DNA of 64,000 bases from Salinimonas chungwhensis DSM 16280 (GTDB taxonomy: Bacteria; Pseudomonadota; Gammaproteobacteria; Enterobacterales; Alteromonadaceae): NCBI RefSeq assembly GCF_000378185.1, contig NZ_KB899381.1:1-64000 (forward strand), read 5' to 3'. Shown in pieces: positions 8,825 to 17,807 of this stretch. Position numbers and translations under genes: made by a program. Under the pieces are notes generated by a model. The model ran no database searches, was not told the origin of the DNA, and saw nothing but the letters and a program-made list of their open reading frames with translations. Every line of letters starts with the position of its first letter. The first letter of the stretch is position 1.

Positions 8825-10462
8825 TTATGCGTTAACGGGTTTGCTATCCCCTCGCGAGTTGTTCTCATTATCTTCTATAATGCGCAGCGCGCAGTCCAAA
8901 GCCTCCAACCGGGTTTTGAACATGCGCACGTTAGCCTGATGTGTGTTAATGCTATCCAAAACCTTTATAACATTGGCAGTAGCACCACAGATAACCAGCT
9001 CTCTTCCCGCTGCCTGCGCGTCTGATGTGATAGTTTCAACCGCCATAGCTGCAGAAACATCAACCACCGGTACGCGGGTAAAATCAAGGATAAGAACTTG
9101 TGAACGCTCACGGACCCGCTCACGAACATGATGTCCCAAATCCGCCGCAGCACCAAAGCTTAGTGGTCCACCAAAACTAAAGATACTGACTTTGCCACCT
9201 GCTTTTTCCAGCAATTCGTTTTCTTCGGGATCATCCAGACCTTCTGGCAACTGGTTCAGCTCTTCCAGTTGCAACTGAGCAACCTGACGAACATAAGCGA
9301 GAGCGGCTAGTACCACACCAACACCCACCGCCGTGATAAGGTCAACAAACACAGTCAGTCCAAGTACCAGCGCCATTAGCGCAAAGTCCCAGCGCGGACC
9401 GGTGTGCGCTCGTTTGAGGTAGCCCCAGTCAATAATATCCAGACCGACTTTGACCAAAATACCAGCTAATACCGCGTGTGGTATTTTTGCCGCCAGCGGG
9501 CTAAGGCCCAGCACAATAGCAAGTAGCACCAGCGCGTGGGTCATACCCGAGATACGGTCTTTACCACCACTACGAATATTCACTACTGTGCGCATGGTTG
9601 CGCCTGCACCAGCAATACCACCAATCAGGCCGGCAACGGTGTTACCGATCCCCTGACCAATCAGTTCGCGATTGCTATCATGCCGTGTGCGGGTCATGTT
9701 GTCCGCAACGAGGGAGGTTAGCAAACTATCAATAGCCCCCAGAATAGCCAGAATAAATGCCGCTTCCAGCACTAAAAATGTATTCCCCTCGGTAAAGGTC
9801 GGCCAGTGAATACTGGGCAAGCCGGTAGGAATATCGCCCAGTACAGGAACACTCAATGCCAAACTTACCAGCGTACCAATAATAAGCGCAGCAAGCGCAC
9901 CAGGGACATATTTTCCTAAAGCTGCCGGCCATTTATAGGCGATCAATAGTGTTCCTATTCCTAGCGCCAGGGTGACAAAGTTGATATCGGCAAGCGCCTG
10001 AGGCAGATATTCCAACGCTCCGATGGTTCCACCTGGGGGCTCATGACCCATCAATCGCCCCAACTGCAGGATGATGATAATTGCACCAATGCCGGACATA
10101 AAACCGGATATAACCGGGTAAGGGACCAGTCTGATATATTGCCCTACGCCAAGAAGGCCGAAGACAATCTGGAACACACCGGCCATGACTACCGCAGTGA
10201 GAATTAACTCGACATTGCCGGATAAACTGGCAAACAATCCGGCCAGCACAACCACCATGGGCCCCGTTGGACCGGAGATTTGCGACGGCGTGCCACCAAA
10301 CAGTGAAGCAAAGAAGCCAACGGCAATGGCGCCGTAAAGTCCCGCCATGGGGCCCAGACCAGAGGCAACACCCAGGGCCAACGCCAGTGGCAACGCCACA
10401 ATACCTGCCGTAAGACCGCCGGTTAGATCGCCCCGTAAATTAGAGGTACTGATTTTTAACAT
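8825..10462 (-). CDS. SulP family anion transporter with STAS domain (BicA-like, probable bicarbonate)
   Basis: A 545-aa SLC26/SulP transporter. Multiple membrane segments start at about residue 12 (GGLTAGIVALPLALALGVASG), with the SulP signature GPTGPMVVVLAGLFASL near 64-80. A cytoplasmic STAS domain (about 430-525) contains ILDFTRVPVVDVSAAMA. Genetic linkage to a beta-carbonic anhydrase 9 nt upstream suggests bicarbonate rather than sulfate as substrate, by analogy with BicA; this is inference. It is the second gene of operon 1, driven from the OxyR-type promoter at 11183-11217. It differs in sequence from the second SulP at 11285-12829, so the pair is not a simple tandem duplication. Confidence 0.92.
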   Translation of the reverse strand: MLKISTSNLRGDLTGGLTAGIVALPLALALGVASGLGPMAGLYGAIAVGFFASLFGGTPSQISGPTGPMVVVLAGLFASLSGNVELILTAVVMAGVFQIVFGLLGVGQYIRLVPYPVISGFMSGIGAIIIILQLGRLMGHEPPGGTIGALEYLPQALADINFVTLALGIGTLLIAYKWPAALGKYVPGALAALIIGTLVSLALSVPVLGDIPTGLPSIHWPTFTEGNTFLVLEAAFILAILGAIDSLLTSLVADNMTRTRHDSNRELIGQGIGNTVAGLIGGIAGAGATMRTVVNIRSGGKDRISGMTHALVLLAIVLGLSPLAAKIPHAVLAGILVKVGLDIIDWGYLKRAHTGPRWDFALMALVLGLTVFVDLITAVGVGVVLAALAYVRQVAQLQLEELNQLPEGLDDPEENELLEKAGGKVSIFSFGGPLSFGAAADLGHHVRERVRERSQVLILDFTRVPVVDVSAAMAVETITSDAQAAGRELVICGATANVIKVLDSINTHQANVRMFKTRLEALDCALRIIEDNENNSRGDSKPVNA

Positions 10463-10471
10463 GAATGCTGC

Positions 10472-11116
10472 TTATTTTTTAGTTAGTTTTTGTTCTGCGT
10501 AAGCTTCGCTCATGCGCTCAAAAGTTTTGCTGGATTCGTCATAACAAAGCACTTCACCAGAGCCGATATTATATACCCAGCCATGCAGCTTGACTTTACC
10601 AGTGGCAATTTTTGCTGCTACAGACGGGTGAGTACGCAAATGCTGTAACTGCTGAAGAACATTTTCCTGCGTCACTTCTTCAAGATTTTCATGATCGACA
10701 CTGCCTCGTCGCTCTTTGACGACTTCAGTAGCGCAACGACAATGACCAAGCCACTCTTTCACGTGGGGCAGACCATCTAACGCTTCCGGGTTCAAAGCAC
10801 CTTTCATGGCACCACAGTCGGTATGCCCGCAGATAACAATATGGCTCACCCCAAGCGCGGCGACAGCAAATTCTATAGAAGCTGTCATTCCACCAGTTTG
10901 GTTTGAATGAGGAGGAACTACATTACCGGCGTTTCTGCAAATAAACAGTTCACCGGGATCGGTTTGTGTGACCAGATTTGGATCGATTCGTGAGTCAGAA
11001 CAAGTGATAAAAAGAACTTCGGGATTCTGCCCGTTGGCAAGCTTTTGAAAAGTGGCTTTTTTTGTTGGGTAAACTTCGTCCTGAAATTTGGCAACGCCAG
11101 AAATAACATGATCCAT
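10472..11116 (-). CDS. can: Beta-class carbonic anhydrase, copy 1
   Basis: A 214-aa zinc enzyme interconverting CO2 and bicarbonate in the cytoplasm. Zinc ligands are Cys39 (in CSDSR), His98 and Cys101 (in HTDCGA). The Asp41-Arg43 dyad is present, and GWVYNI near 180 is the family C-terminal strand. Length matches Can/CynT-type enzymes. It is nearly identical over long stretches to the copy at 12839-13486 (the first 17 residues are the same). It is followed after 9 nt by a SulP gene. The promoter region carries an OxyR-like palindrome shared with the second copy. Confidence 0.97.
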   Translation of the reverse strand: MDHVISGVAKFQDEVYPTKKATFQKLANGQNPEVLFITCSDSRIDPNLVTQTDPGELFICRNAGNVVPPHSNQTGGMTASIEFAVAALGVSHIVICGHTDCGAMKGALNPEALDGLPHVKEWLGHCRCATEVVKERRGSVDHENLEEVTQENVLQQLQHLRTHPSVAAKIATGKVKLHGWVYNIGSGEVLCYDESSKTFERMSEAYAEQKLTKK

Positions 11117-11182
11117 TTTTTACTCCGCTTGTTTACAAGTTTGTATAGTTGTTAACGGAGTTTTAACTGATAGTCTAATAGA

Positions 11183-11217
11183 ATTATATAGATTCTCATG
11201 ATAGTGAAAAACTATCA
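11183..11217 (-). promoter_or_regulatory. Promoter and OxyR-type operator of carbonic anhydrase operon 1
   Basis: The palindrome TGATAG-N7-CTATCA (11199-11217) contains ATAG-N7-CTAT, half of the classical OxyR site and also a LysR-type T-N11-A. A -10 TATAAT lies at 11183-11188 on the minus strand, 18 bp from ATAG start to box start, so the palindrome overlaps the -35 region as expected for activation. Further ATAG elements lie downstream at 11170 and 11178. The same arrangement, at the same distances, is found before the second carbonic anhydrase. The likely ligand is the LysR protein encoded at 14057. Confidence 0.72.
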
Positions 11218-11249
11218 GAGCTATAACCCTTGTGTAGCATGAGAAGGTC

Positions 11250-11273
11250 AGGAGACGGGCCAAGCCCGCTCCT
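11250..11273 (-). terminator. GC-rich hairpin after SulP 2 (weak terminator or mRNA stabiliser)
   Basis: AGGAG-A-CGGGC, loop CAA, GCCCG-CTCCT form a strong bulged stem just 12 nt beyond the SulP 2 stop. There is no T tract on the minus strand, so a standard intrinsic terminator is uncertain. It would separate operon 2 from the promoter of operon 1. Confidence 0.4.
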
Positions 11274-11284
11274 GTGTAAGAAAG

Positions 11285-12829
11285 TTAAGTGGTCTGATTA
11301 AATGCGATCGTTTCCACCTCTATGTTTTTTGACTTGGCATGCTCGAGAAAGTCCCGGACGGTTTCTTTCACATCATAAGCAACGGATTTTGAATTGGAAA
11401 AGTCCAGGATGACTTTTGCATCATCGGGAATGGAGTCCAGTTTCTTTAAAATTCGTGGCTTATTGAAAAAGGTGACATCTTCTGCCATTACAATGTGGTG
11501 TGTCTCTTTACCGTGATCATGATCAACCGTATCTATGAAGTGATATGAATTACGGTAACTGTGACGTAATGTGAAGAACAAGCTAAGCACGAGCCCTGCA
11601 ATTACACCCGTTAGCAGGTCGGTCACTACCATCACTGCAATAGTCAGAATAAAGGGTAAGAATTGTTCCAGCCCGTTTTTATACATCTTTCTGAACGTCG
11701 CCGGTTTCATCAGTTTATAGCCAACGGTGACAAGAATAGCTGCCAGGGATGCAAGGGGTATTTGATTCAGCAGCGAAGCCATGACGAATACTGAGATGAC
11801 CAGAAAAACACCGTGTAATATCGCCGACATTTTGGTCTTACCACCAAACGCGATATTTGCCGAACTGCGAACGATTACCTGAGTAATAGGTAGCCCTCCG
11901 ATTAAACCAGAGCAAATATTACCAATACCCTGCGCCTTCAACTCACGATTGGTTGGCGTAACGTTCTTGTCCGGGTCCAGTTTGTCGGTGGCTTCCACAC
12001 ACAATAATGTTTCTATACTGGCGACGGCCGCCATTACCAGGGCGATGGTAATAACCTCAATACTGAACATCTGGGAAAAAGCAGGAAATGACATTTCACT
12101 GGCAAAGCTGTCAAAACTATCAATTACCGGTAACGTCACCAACTGGTCAGGACTAAGTGGCATACCCGCCTGCGAAAGCGCCATTGATGTCACAATGCCC
12201 AGCAATACCACAACGATGGGGCCCTGAAGCAGACGAAATATCTTATGGGCGTGAGTTAAGTACTTATCCCATATGACCAGTAATATAATCGATACAACGG
12301 AAATAGCCACTGCTGCTGGAGACATGACAGATAAGGCGTGGGAGATCGCAGAAAAGGTATTCTCACCATTTAGCTGCTGAAATGCTTCTTCGCCCAAAAA
12401 GTCTGCGTGCCAGCCAAACAGATAAGGTATCTGCTTAAGTATGATAAGCAAACCGATCCCCGCCAACATACCGGTTATCACCGAAGATGGAATAAAGTAT
12501 GCGACAAATCCGGCTCTGGCAAAACCCAGAATAAGTTGGAATACGCCCGATAATACGACAGCGCAAAGAAACAGCTCCCAGCTGCCCAGCGTTGCAATTG
12601 CATCAAACACAATTACCGCCAGACCTGCGGCGGGCCCGCTGACACCTAATCGGGAGCCACTGAATAGACCGACAACAATACCACCGACGATTCCGGCGAT
12701 AATGCCGGAAAATAACGGAGCACCTGAAGCCAACGCAATACCCAGACACAGCGGTAACGCGACAAAAAATACAACAATACTTGCCGGGAGATCATTTTTG
12801 ATCTCCGCAAAACTTAATTCTGACTTCAT
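11285..12829 (-). CDS. SulP family anion transporter, second subtype
   Basis: A 514-aa SulP transporter. The N-terminal ALPLCLGIALASGAPL motif and SGPAAGLAVIVFD at about residues 64-76 mark the SulP core. A short C-terminal STAS domain (about 415-510) contains VILDFSNSKSVAYDVKE. The large loop with HADFLGEEAFQQLNG and the shorter STAS part set it apart from the 545-aa SulP of operon 1. This subtype is frequently adjacent or fused to carbonic anhydrases, so bicarbonate uptake is a reasonable inference. It starts 9 nt after carbonic anhydrase 2, with AGGA before the ATG. Substrate is not shown by the sequence. Confidence 0.9.
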   Translation of the reverse strand: MKSELSFAEIKNDLPASIVVFFVALPLCLGIALASGAPLFSGIIAGIVGGIVVGLFSGSRLGVSGPAAGLAVIVFDAIATLGSWELFLCAVVLSGVFQLILGFARAGFVAYFIPSSVITGMLAGIGLLIILKQIPYLFGWHADFLGEEAFQQLNGENTFSAISHALSVMSPAAVAISVVSIILLVIWDKYLTHAHKIFRLLQGPIVVVLLGIVTSMALSQAGMPLSPDQLVTLPVIDSFDSFASEMSFPAFSQMFSIEVITIALVMAAVASIETLLCVEATDKLDPDKNVTPTNRELKAQGIGNICSGLIGGLPITQVIVRSSANIAFGGKTKMSAILHGVFLVISVFVMASLLNQIPLASLAAILVTVGYKLMKPATFRKMYKNGLEQFLPFILTIAVMVVTDLLTGVIAGLVLSLFFTLRHSYRNSYHFIDTVDHDHGKETHHIVMAEDVTFFNKPRILKKLDSIPDDAKVILDFSNSKSVAYDVKETVRDFLEHAKSKNIEVETIAFNQTT

Positions 12830-12838
12830 GGCTGGATC

Positions 12839-13486
12839 CTACTTACCCTTAGCCAGTTTGCGTTCGGCATACACTTCTTCCATCTCTTTAAAGACGCCTG
12901 TTTCCGGTTGATAACAAAGCACGGTCCCTGTCTCAATGTTATATACCCAGCCATGAAGCTCAACTTTACCCGTCGCCAGCTTGGCAGCAACTGCAGGATG
13001 CGTGCGCAGATGTTGCATTTGTTGAATGACATTTTCTTTGGTCAATTCTTCCAGATTGTCAGCTGTCAGTTCGCCATGTTTTTCTTTAACCACCTCGCTG
13101 GCACAGCGACAATGGCCTAACCATTCTTTGACATGGGGCAGCGAATCCAGCTTTTCAGGATTTAGTGCGCCCTTCATCGCACCACAATCGGTGTGTCCGC
13201 ACACTACGATGTGCTCAACACCCAGCGCTGCTACAGCAAATTCAATTGATGCGGTCATACCACCAGTTTGATTAGAGTGCGGTGGTACAATATTGCCCGC
13301 GTTGCGGCAAATAAACAGCTCCCCCGGATCCGTTTGCGTCACCATATTGGGGTCGATGCGGGAATCGGAGCAGGTAATGAAAAGTACTTCGGGATTCTGG
13401 CCGTTTGCCAGTTTTTGGAAAGTGGCCTTTTTGCCCGGGTATACTTCATCCTGGAACTTGGCTACACCGGATATAACATGATCCAT
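12839..13486 (-). CDS. can: Beta-class carbonic anhydrase, copy 2
   Basis: A 215-aa cytoplasmic CO2/bicarbonate-interconverting zinc enzyme. It has the same catalytic set as copy 1: Cys39, Asp41, Arg43, His98, Cys101. Divergence from copy 1 is concentrated in the helical region near 130-155 and the C-terminal 25 residues; the active-site half is almost unchanged. It is first in an operon with SulP 2. The divergently oriented LysR gene begins 570 bp away. Near-identity of the enzymes beside dissimilar transporters suggests recent duplication of the enzyme and promoter only, or gene conversion. Confidence 0.97.
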   Translation of the reverse strand: MDHVISGVAKFQDEVYPGKKATFQKLANGQNPEVLFITCSDSRIDPNMVTQTDPGELFICRNAGNIVPPHSNQTGGMTASIEFAVAALGVEHIVVCGHTDCGAMKGALNPEKLDSLPHVKEWLGHCRCASEVVKEKHGELTADNLEELTKENVIQQMQHLRTHPAVAAKLATGKVELHGWVYNIETGTVLCYQPETGVFKEMEEVYAERKLAKGK

Positions 13487-13563
13487 AAAAAATACTCCAC
13501 TGAATTAATTGAGATACGATATTACTTATAATACGAACGAGTCTCACCTGATAGGCATATAGA

Positions 13564-13597
13564 AGAATACAGTTTTCTTAGATAGATAGAAACTATC
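13564..13597 (-). promoter_or_regulatory. Promoter and OxyR-type operator of carbonic anhydrase operon 2
   Basis: GATAG-N7-CTATC (13581-13597) again contains ATAG-N7-CTAT. The aligned -10 is TATTCT (minus strand, 13564-13569), at exactly the same distance as in operon 1. ATAG elements at 13551 and 13559 keep the same 31- and 23-bp offsets from the palindrome as in operon 1. The remainder of the 13487-14056 gap has a 12-bp palindrome GCCTTTAAAGGC (13701-13712), two more TGATAG half-sites (13761, 14000) and no convincing gene. Confidence 0.7.
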
Positions 13598-14056
13598 AGC
13601 TCACTCATAACTCCACAGAAATGTGGCGCAAGACACTGATGCTTGCTCCTAGACAGTTGAGGGTGGTGGCTTACAATCAGGCAACCTTTGCCTACTCACA
13701 GCCTTTAAAGGCAGGGTAAACGTCAGGTTTGTCCTTTTAATTACTGTTAACGCCATTGCCTGATAGCCAGTCGGATATATATGACACGAACAGGTTTGCG
13801 ACTAAGGTTTGGTATTACCAATGCGTATCATAAAGGTTACATTTTTTTCATAATGCCCGCCTGGGATATGGCAAGTGAGAGTAAACCATCAGGATATTAT
13901 GACCACACCCATGCTGAAGTACTACTCGCCCTATTTCGTGCAAGAATAAGTTGCTTTCATCCGGGTCGTTCGAGGTGATATGTGAGCACAGTCAATTTGT
14001 GATAGGTAAAACCCTGACTCATAGTCATAGTCACGTTTAAGCATTGGTGATAACCT

Positions 14057-15064
14057 TTGTCTATCAGAAAAATCACGACTTATCACGAGAGTATGTTAGG
14101 TAATTCTAAAGCACCTTCAATAAGCCAGATCCGGTATTTTGTCACTGTTGCTAAGCATCTGAATTTTCGCAATGCCGCTCAGGCTTTAGGTATCAGCCAG
14201 CCAACACTTACCACGCAAATAAATGCGCTGGAGTCTAATCTTGGACTAAAATTATTTGAACGCTCCCGCTCAGGAACGCTGCTAAGTGCTCATGGACATG
14301 CACTTTTATTTAGTGCTGAAAAAGTACTTACTGCCAATCTTCAGTTTGCCGAAGTAGCCAGAAACTTATCAGACGGTGAAAATACGATGTATCGACTGGG
14401 TATCCCGCCTACTCTCGGCCCGTATTTACTGCCCTATGTGCTGCCAGACATTCATACATTAAAGCCTAATCTTAAGTTTTATGTGCGCGAGGCAGCACCT
14501 ACCCAATTGCAACAGGGGCTACTGGCCGGCGAATATGACCTAGTACTCACTCCTATGTCAGACGCCAACTCACAAATACAAAGTCAGCCGCTTTTTTACG
14601 AACCACTTAAATTTGTTATGCCTTCGGATCATCCGCTCGCCGGAAAGCCTTTCATCGACCCGCAACTGCTTCGCGATGAGCAAGTGCTGACTTTAGAAGA
14701 TCGCCATCATTTTCATCATCAGGTTCATGATATTTGTAAGCGATTAGGGGCTAAAGTGGCGCGGGATTATGAAGGTACCAGTTTGGATACGCTTCGACAG
14801 ATGGTGGTCATGGGAATGGGCGTTGCGTTCCTGCCAGGGCTGTACATTCACTCTGAATTACATAAACCAGAAGCGCTGCATGTTTGTGAACTGGCTGACA
14901 TGCCTATCGTCAGGCAACATGTGCTGGCCTGGCGCAATACCTCACCATCCCGTACGTTCTTTCGTGAGTTGTCATCCACCATGCGAAATATTATCCAGAA
15001 GCGCCTTGAAGGTGCAGTTACACTGGCTGAGCCTCTTTCTTGCGAGGATAAAGCGCCAGAGTAG
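14057..15064 (+). CDS. LysR-type regulator of the OxyR subfamily, peroxidatic Cys replaced
   Basis: A 335-aa LysR protein. The winged HTH lies at about 23-80 (FRNAAQALGISQPTLTTQI). The effector domain aligns with OxyR through GIPPTLGPYLLPYVLP and EGTSLDTLRQMV. At the OxyR redox site (EDGHC...C in E. coli, Cys199/Cys208) this protein has His218 and Cys227, within the His cluster HHFHHQVH (217-224). Peroxide sensing by the OxyR disulfide is therefore not possible as known. The TTG at 14057 has GGTGA 6 nt upstream; the ATG at 14093 is an alternative. It is divergent from carbonic anhydrase operon 2, whose promoters carry OxyR-type half-sites, so it is the likely regulator of both. Signal unknown; zinc, bicarbonate or pH are only hypotheses. 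Confidence 0.88.
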   Translation: MSIRKITTYHESMLGNSKAPSISQIRYFVTVAKHLNFRNAAQALGISQPTLTTQINALESNLGLKLFERSRSGTLLSAHGHALLFSAEKVLTANLQFAEVARNLSDGENTMYRLGIPPTLGPYLLPYVLPDIHTLKPNLKFYVREAAPTQLQQGLLAGEYDLVLTPMSDANSQIQSQPLFYEPLKFVMPSDHPLAGKPFIDPQLLRDEQVLTLEDRHHFHHQVHDICKRLGAKVARDYEGTSLDTLRQMVVMGMGVAFLPGLYIHSELHKPEALHVCELADMPIVRQHVLAWRNTSPSRTFFRELSSTMRNIIQKRLEGAVTLAEPLSCEDKAPE

Positions 15065-15076
15065 GCGCTTTTTTGA
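15051..15076 (+). terminator. Intrinsic terminator overlapping the end of the LysR gene
   Basis: The stem AAGCGCC/GGCGCTT with a 6-nt loop is followed by six T residues on the plus strand. The TAG stop codon (15062-15064) lies in the hairpin loop. Confidence 0.82.
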
Positions 15077-15102
15077 TATTTGATCTGGCGCTCATCGAAA
15101 AT

Positions 15103-17124
15103 CTAGATTTTAAACTGATTAACCACTTTTTGTAGTTCATTAGCCACGCCGCTTAACTGGGTTGCCTGCGCAGCCAGTTCAAAGGCATGTTCGCTGGTGC
15201 GATCACTCAAGCCCGTGATTTTCACTAAAGAACGATTTATATCTTCGGCTACCACACTTTGCTGCTCTGTGGCATTTGCGATATGACCGCTCTGTGATTG
15301 CACTGTACCGATTGATTCACTAATGCGTTCCAGCGCAGCAACCACCGAAGCGGTTTTTTCCACGCCTTTTTCAGACCGCTCCTTACCTTGCTGCATCACT
15401 TTGTCTGTCTGGCTGGCCATACCCTGCAAACGCTCGACCATTCGACGGATATCATCGGTGGAATCCTGGGTACGGCTGGCCAGCGACCTCACCTCATCGG
15501 CCACCACGGCAAAACCTCTACCCTGATCGCCTGCCCGGGCTGCTTCGATGGCAGCATTGAGCGCAAGTAAATTAGTTTGCTCAGCAATACTGTTAATGAC
15601 ATCAATAACTGCACCAATATTATTCGATTCCTGACTTAGCTCATTGACTACCGAGACAGCATCATTGATCGCCTGTGCCAGCGCTCTGATCTCTGTCATT
15701 GTATCCTGCGCTTGCGATGTTCCGCTGCGTACTTCTGCATCCGCCCTGGTGGCAGCACTGCTGGACTGCGCGGCATTATCAGATATTTCGGTTACTGTGG
15801 CCGCCATTTCGGTCACTGCGGTGCTGACATTATCGACCTGATCCCGCTCCTGGGAGATTTCAGCGCTGGTATTCTGTGAGACATCTTTCAACTGCTGGGC
15901 AGCTGCTGCCACCGCTTCAGTGTTCATGGCTGTCTGATTGAGTAACTCTCTCAGTTTGTCGGTAAAGCGATTAAATTCTGTGGCAAGCTGACCAATTTCA
16001 TCATTAGAGCGTACCTCCAGGCGTTTGGTAAGATCACCATCACCTCTGGCAATATCCGCCATTGCGTGCTTCATCTTTACAATAGGCGCTACCACGCTGG
16101 AGCCCGTGGCATAGGTGATCAATAGCACCAGCACAATAATCACCAGCGCCACAATAATTGCAGTAATAAATGCCTGTTCCACCGGGTTTGTTATCAACGC
16201 CTGTGGCACCAGTAGTCCCATAGACCAGTCCATCTTTGCCCCATCCAGGGTGACATGTTCAAATACCAGCACATATTCCTCACCCTGCCAGTTAACTTGC
16301 ACCATGCCCTTAGGCTGCCGACTGATGGCGCTGGCTGCGGTATTAAAGCCACTGGATTGGGAGAATTCTGTATTGAACTGTGACAGCGGTGTATGCAACG
16401 GCAGCGTTTTAGCTGCGGTGGGAAAGTAGACGATATTTTGCTGTTCATCCAGCAAAAAAGCAGTGCCCTGCTGTTGATATTTTACCTGATTCAGTACTTC
16501 GCCCAGCGTGCTGATAAGAATGTCGATACCGCCAACCCCGAGTAACTCTCCGTTTCTGATCACCGGTGCCTGAATAACAGCAGAAACACTACCATCTTGT
16601 GAGTCTACAGCAGGCTTACTGACATACAGGGTGCCCTCTTCCACGGCCTGATTAAACCAGGGGCGTTGGGTGGCAAAATAACCTTTGGTGGGGTCATTGG
16701 CGTCCGGCCCGTCGATGTCCACGCCCACGCGACCAGCTTCATAAAAGTACTCACTGGTTAGCGCAGAGGCGAAAAAAGCTGATTTAATATTTGCATCCGC
16801 ATCACTGATATTACTGAATAATTCAAATATCGATGCGGATGCGCGAAGATTTGCGTCCGGTGTTCCACGCTCGGTGTGGTTAGCAAAAAAGTCCTGCAGA
16901 AAAGGATTGCTGAGAAAAGTTCTGGCAACTTCAGCATAGCGCGCAAAAAAGCCTTCAACTTTTTCAGCCTCTAAAGTGACCCGGGCAGACAGATCATTTT
17001 CCACTGATGCTCTTGCCATCTGGCCGATGTAAGTAACCATCACGATAGCAACAACTGCCAAAAGGGCCGCGATGCTCCCACCCACAATCACCATAAACTT
17101 CTTACGCAAAGATAACGACATCAT
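15103..17124 (-). CDS. Methyl-accepting chemotaxis protein with dCache sensor
   Basis: A 673-aa transmembrane chemoreceptor. TM1 is at about 12-33, the periplasmic dCache_1 sensor at about 40-312, TM2 at about 318-339, HAMP next, then the signalling domain with the hairpin tip [20 protein letters not shown]. The sensor carries residues resembling the amino-acid/amine recognition motif of dCache domains: Arg154, Trp156, Phe157 (QRPWF), Tyr167 and Asp201 (GGIDI). A free amino acid or amine ligand is therefore plausible, but Phe replaces the usual Tyr at one position. No C-terminal CheR-tethering pentapeptide is present. A 14-bp palindrome lies in its promoter region. Confidence 0.95.
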   Translation of the reverse strand: MMSLSLRKKFMVIVGGSIAALLAVVAIVMVTYIGQMARASVENDLSARVTLEAEKVEGFFARYAEVARTFLSNPFLQDFFANHTERGTPDANLRASASIFELFSNISDADANIKSAFFASALTSEYFYEAGRVGVDIDGPDANDPTKGYFATQRPWFNQAVEEGTLYVSKPAVDSQDGSVSAVIQAPVIRNGELLGVGGIDILISTLGEVLNQVKYQQQGTAFLLDEQQNIVYFPTAAKTLPLHTPLSQFNTEFSQSSGFNTAASAISRQPKGMVQVNWQGEEYVLVFEHVTLDGAKMDWSMGLLVPQALITNPVEQAFITAIIVALVIIVLVLLITYATGSSVVAPIVKMKHAMADIARGDGDLTKRLEVRSNDEIGQLATEFNRFTDKLRELLNQTAMNTEAVAAAAQQLKDVSQNTSAEISQERDQVDNVSTAVTEMAATVTEISDNAAQSSSAATRADAEVRSGTSQAQDTMTEIRALAQAINDAVSVVNELSQESNNIGAVIDVINSIAEQTNLLALNAAIEAARAGDQGRGFAVVADEVRSLASRTQDSTDDIRRMVERLQGMASQTDKVMQQGKERSEKGVEKTASVVAALERISESIGTVQSQSGHIANATEQQSVVAEDINRSLVKITGLSDRTSEHAFELAAQATQLSGVANELQKVVNQFKI

Positions 17125-17151
17125 AATTTTTCTTTTTATTTCACTTATCTA

Positions 17152-17165
17152 TAATGTCGACATTA
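17152..17165. promoter_or_regulatory. 14-bp perfect palindrome before the chemoreceptor gene
   Basis: TAATGTCGACATTA is a perfect palindrome 28 bp upstream of the chemoreceptor start. On the minus strand it overlaps a TATAGAT sequence that could serve as a -10. Placement suggests an operator; the protein that binds it is unknown. Confidence 0.45.
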
Positions 17166-17222
17166 GCACAGGAAACTTTATTAAAACCAGCGGATGCTGT
17201 GGCCGGTTTTTGTATTTCTGTA

Positions 17223-17807
17223 TCAGTTTTTACGCCATTGCAGCAATAAATTATGCGCGGGCATCGGATGGATACCGCAAAGTATTAAAGGTTCAGCCCA
17301 CTGGATTAACTCATCAATATCGCGATATCCCCCATAGCCCTGCGCGACAAGTTTATGATGAAAATCCTCATTGCTTTGGCTATTAAACACCCCTTGCTGC
17401 GTAAAGGGCCCGTATTGACAAAATACGCCTCCTGAGGGAAGCGCTTCAGCAATTTGCGCAAGCATGATTTTCACCTCATCTGGCTGCATGATATGTGCAG
17501 TATTTGCTGTAAATACACCATCAAACCGCTGAGATGGAAAGAGATCCTGGCCTACTGTAAATGCTATCGGGCGCTGTAAATTAGCGTTGCCGAATTCATC
17601 GATCCAACTATTGATACCTTCGTGGTACTGCGGCTGGTCGCTGCTGTACCACTTTAAAAACGGTAATTTTTGCGCAAACCAGACAGCATGCTGGCCGGTA
17701 CCACTACCAATCTCCAGCACGCTCGAGCATTGTGCAAAGGCATTTTTTAAAATCGCCAGTATGGGGTGCTTATTGTTCTCGCACGCCTGACTATATGGTT
17801 TATTCAT
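17223..17807 (-). CDS. DUF938 family SAM-dependent methyltransferase
   Basis: A class I methyltransferase-fold protein of the DUF938 family (about 195-205 aa). SAM motif I is [11 protein letters not shown] near residue 30. NTAHIM and the QYGPFTQQG segment are DUF938 hallmarks. The open frame extends upstream to 17900, but the ATG at 17807 fits: the protein then begins [17 protein letters not shown] as relatives do, with an 8-bp overlap with the metH stop. The longer form would add 31 residues inside metH. It is the last gene of the methionine operon, so a link to the methyl cycle is plausible; the substrate is unknown. Confidence 0.88.
   Translation of the reverse strand: MNKPYSQACENNKHPILAILKNAFAQCSSVLEIGSGTGQHAVWFAQKLPFLKWYSSDQPQYHEGINSWIDEFGNANLQRPIAFTVGQDLFPSQRFDGVFTANTAHIMQPDEVKIMLAQIAEALPSGGVFCQYGPFTQQGVFNSQSNEDFHHKLVAQGYGGYRDIDELIQWAEPLILCGIHPMPAHNLLLQWRKN

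Noticed and set aside
13781-13978. 65-codon plus-strand frame between carbonic anhydrase 2 and the LysR gene
   Set aside because: No ribosome binding site, no family resemblance, and it lies in a regulatory gap. Probably chance.
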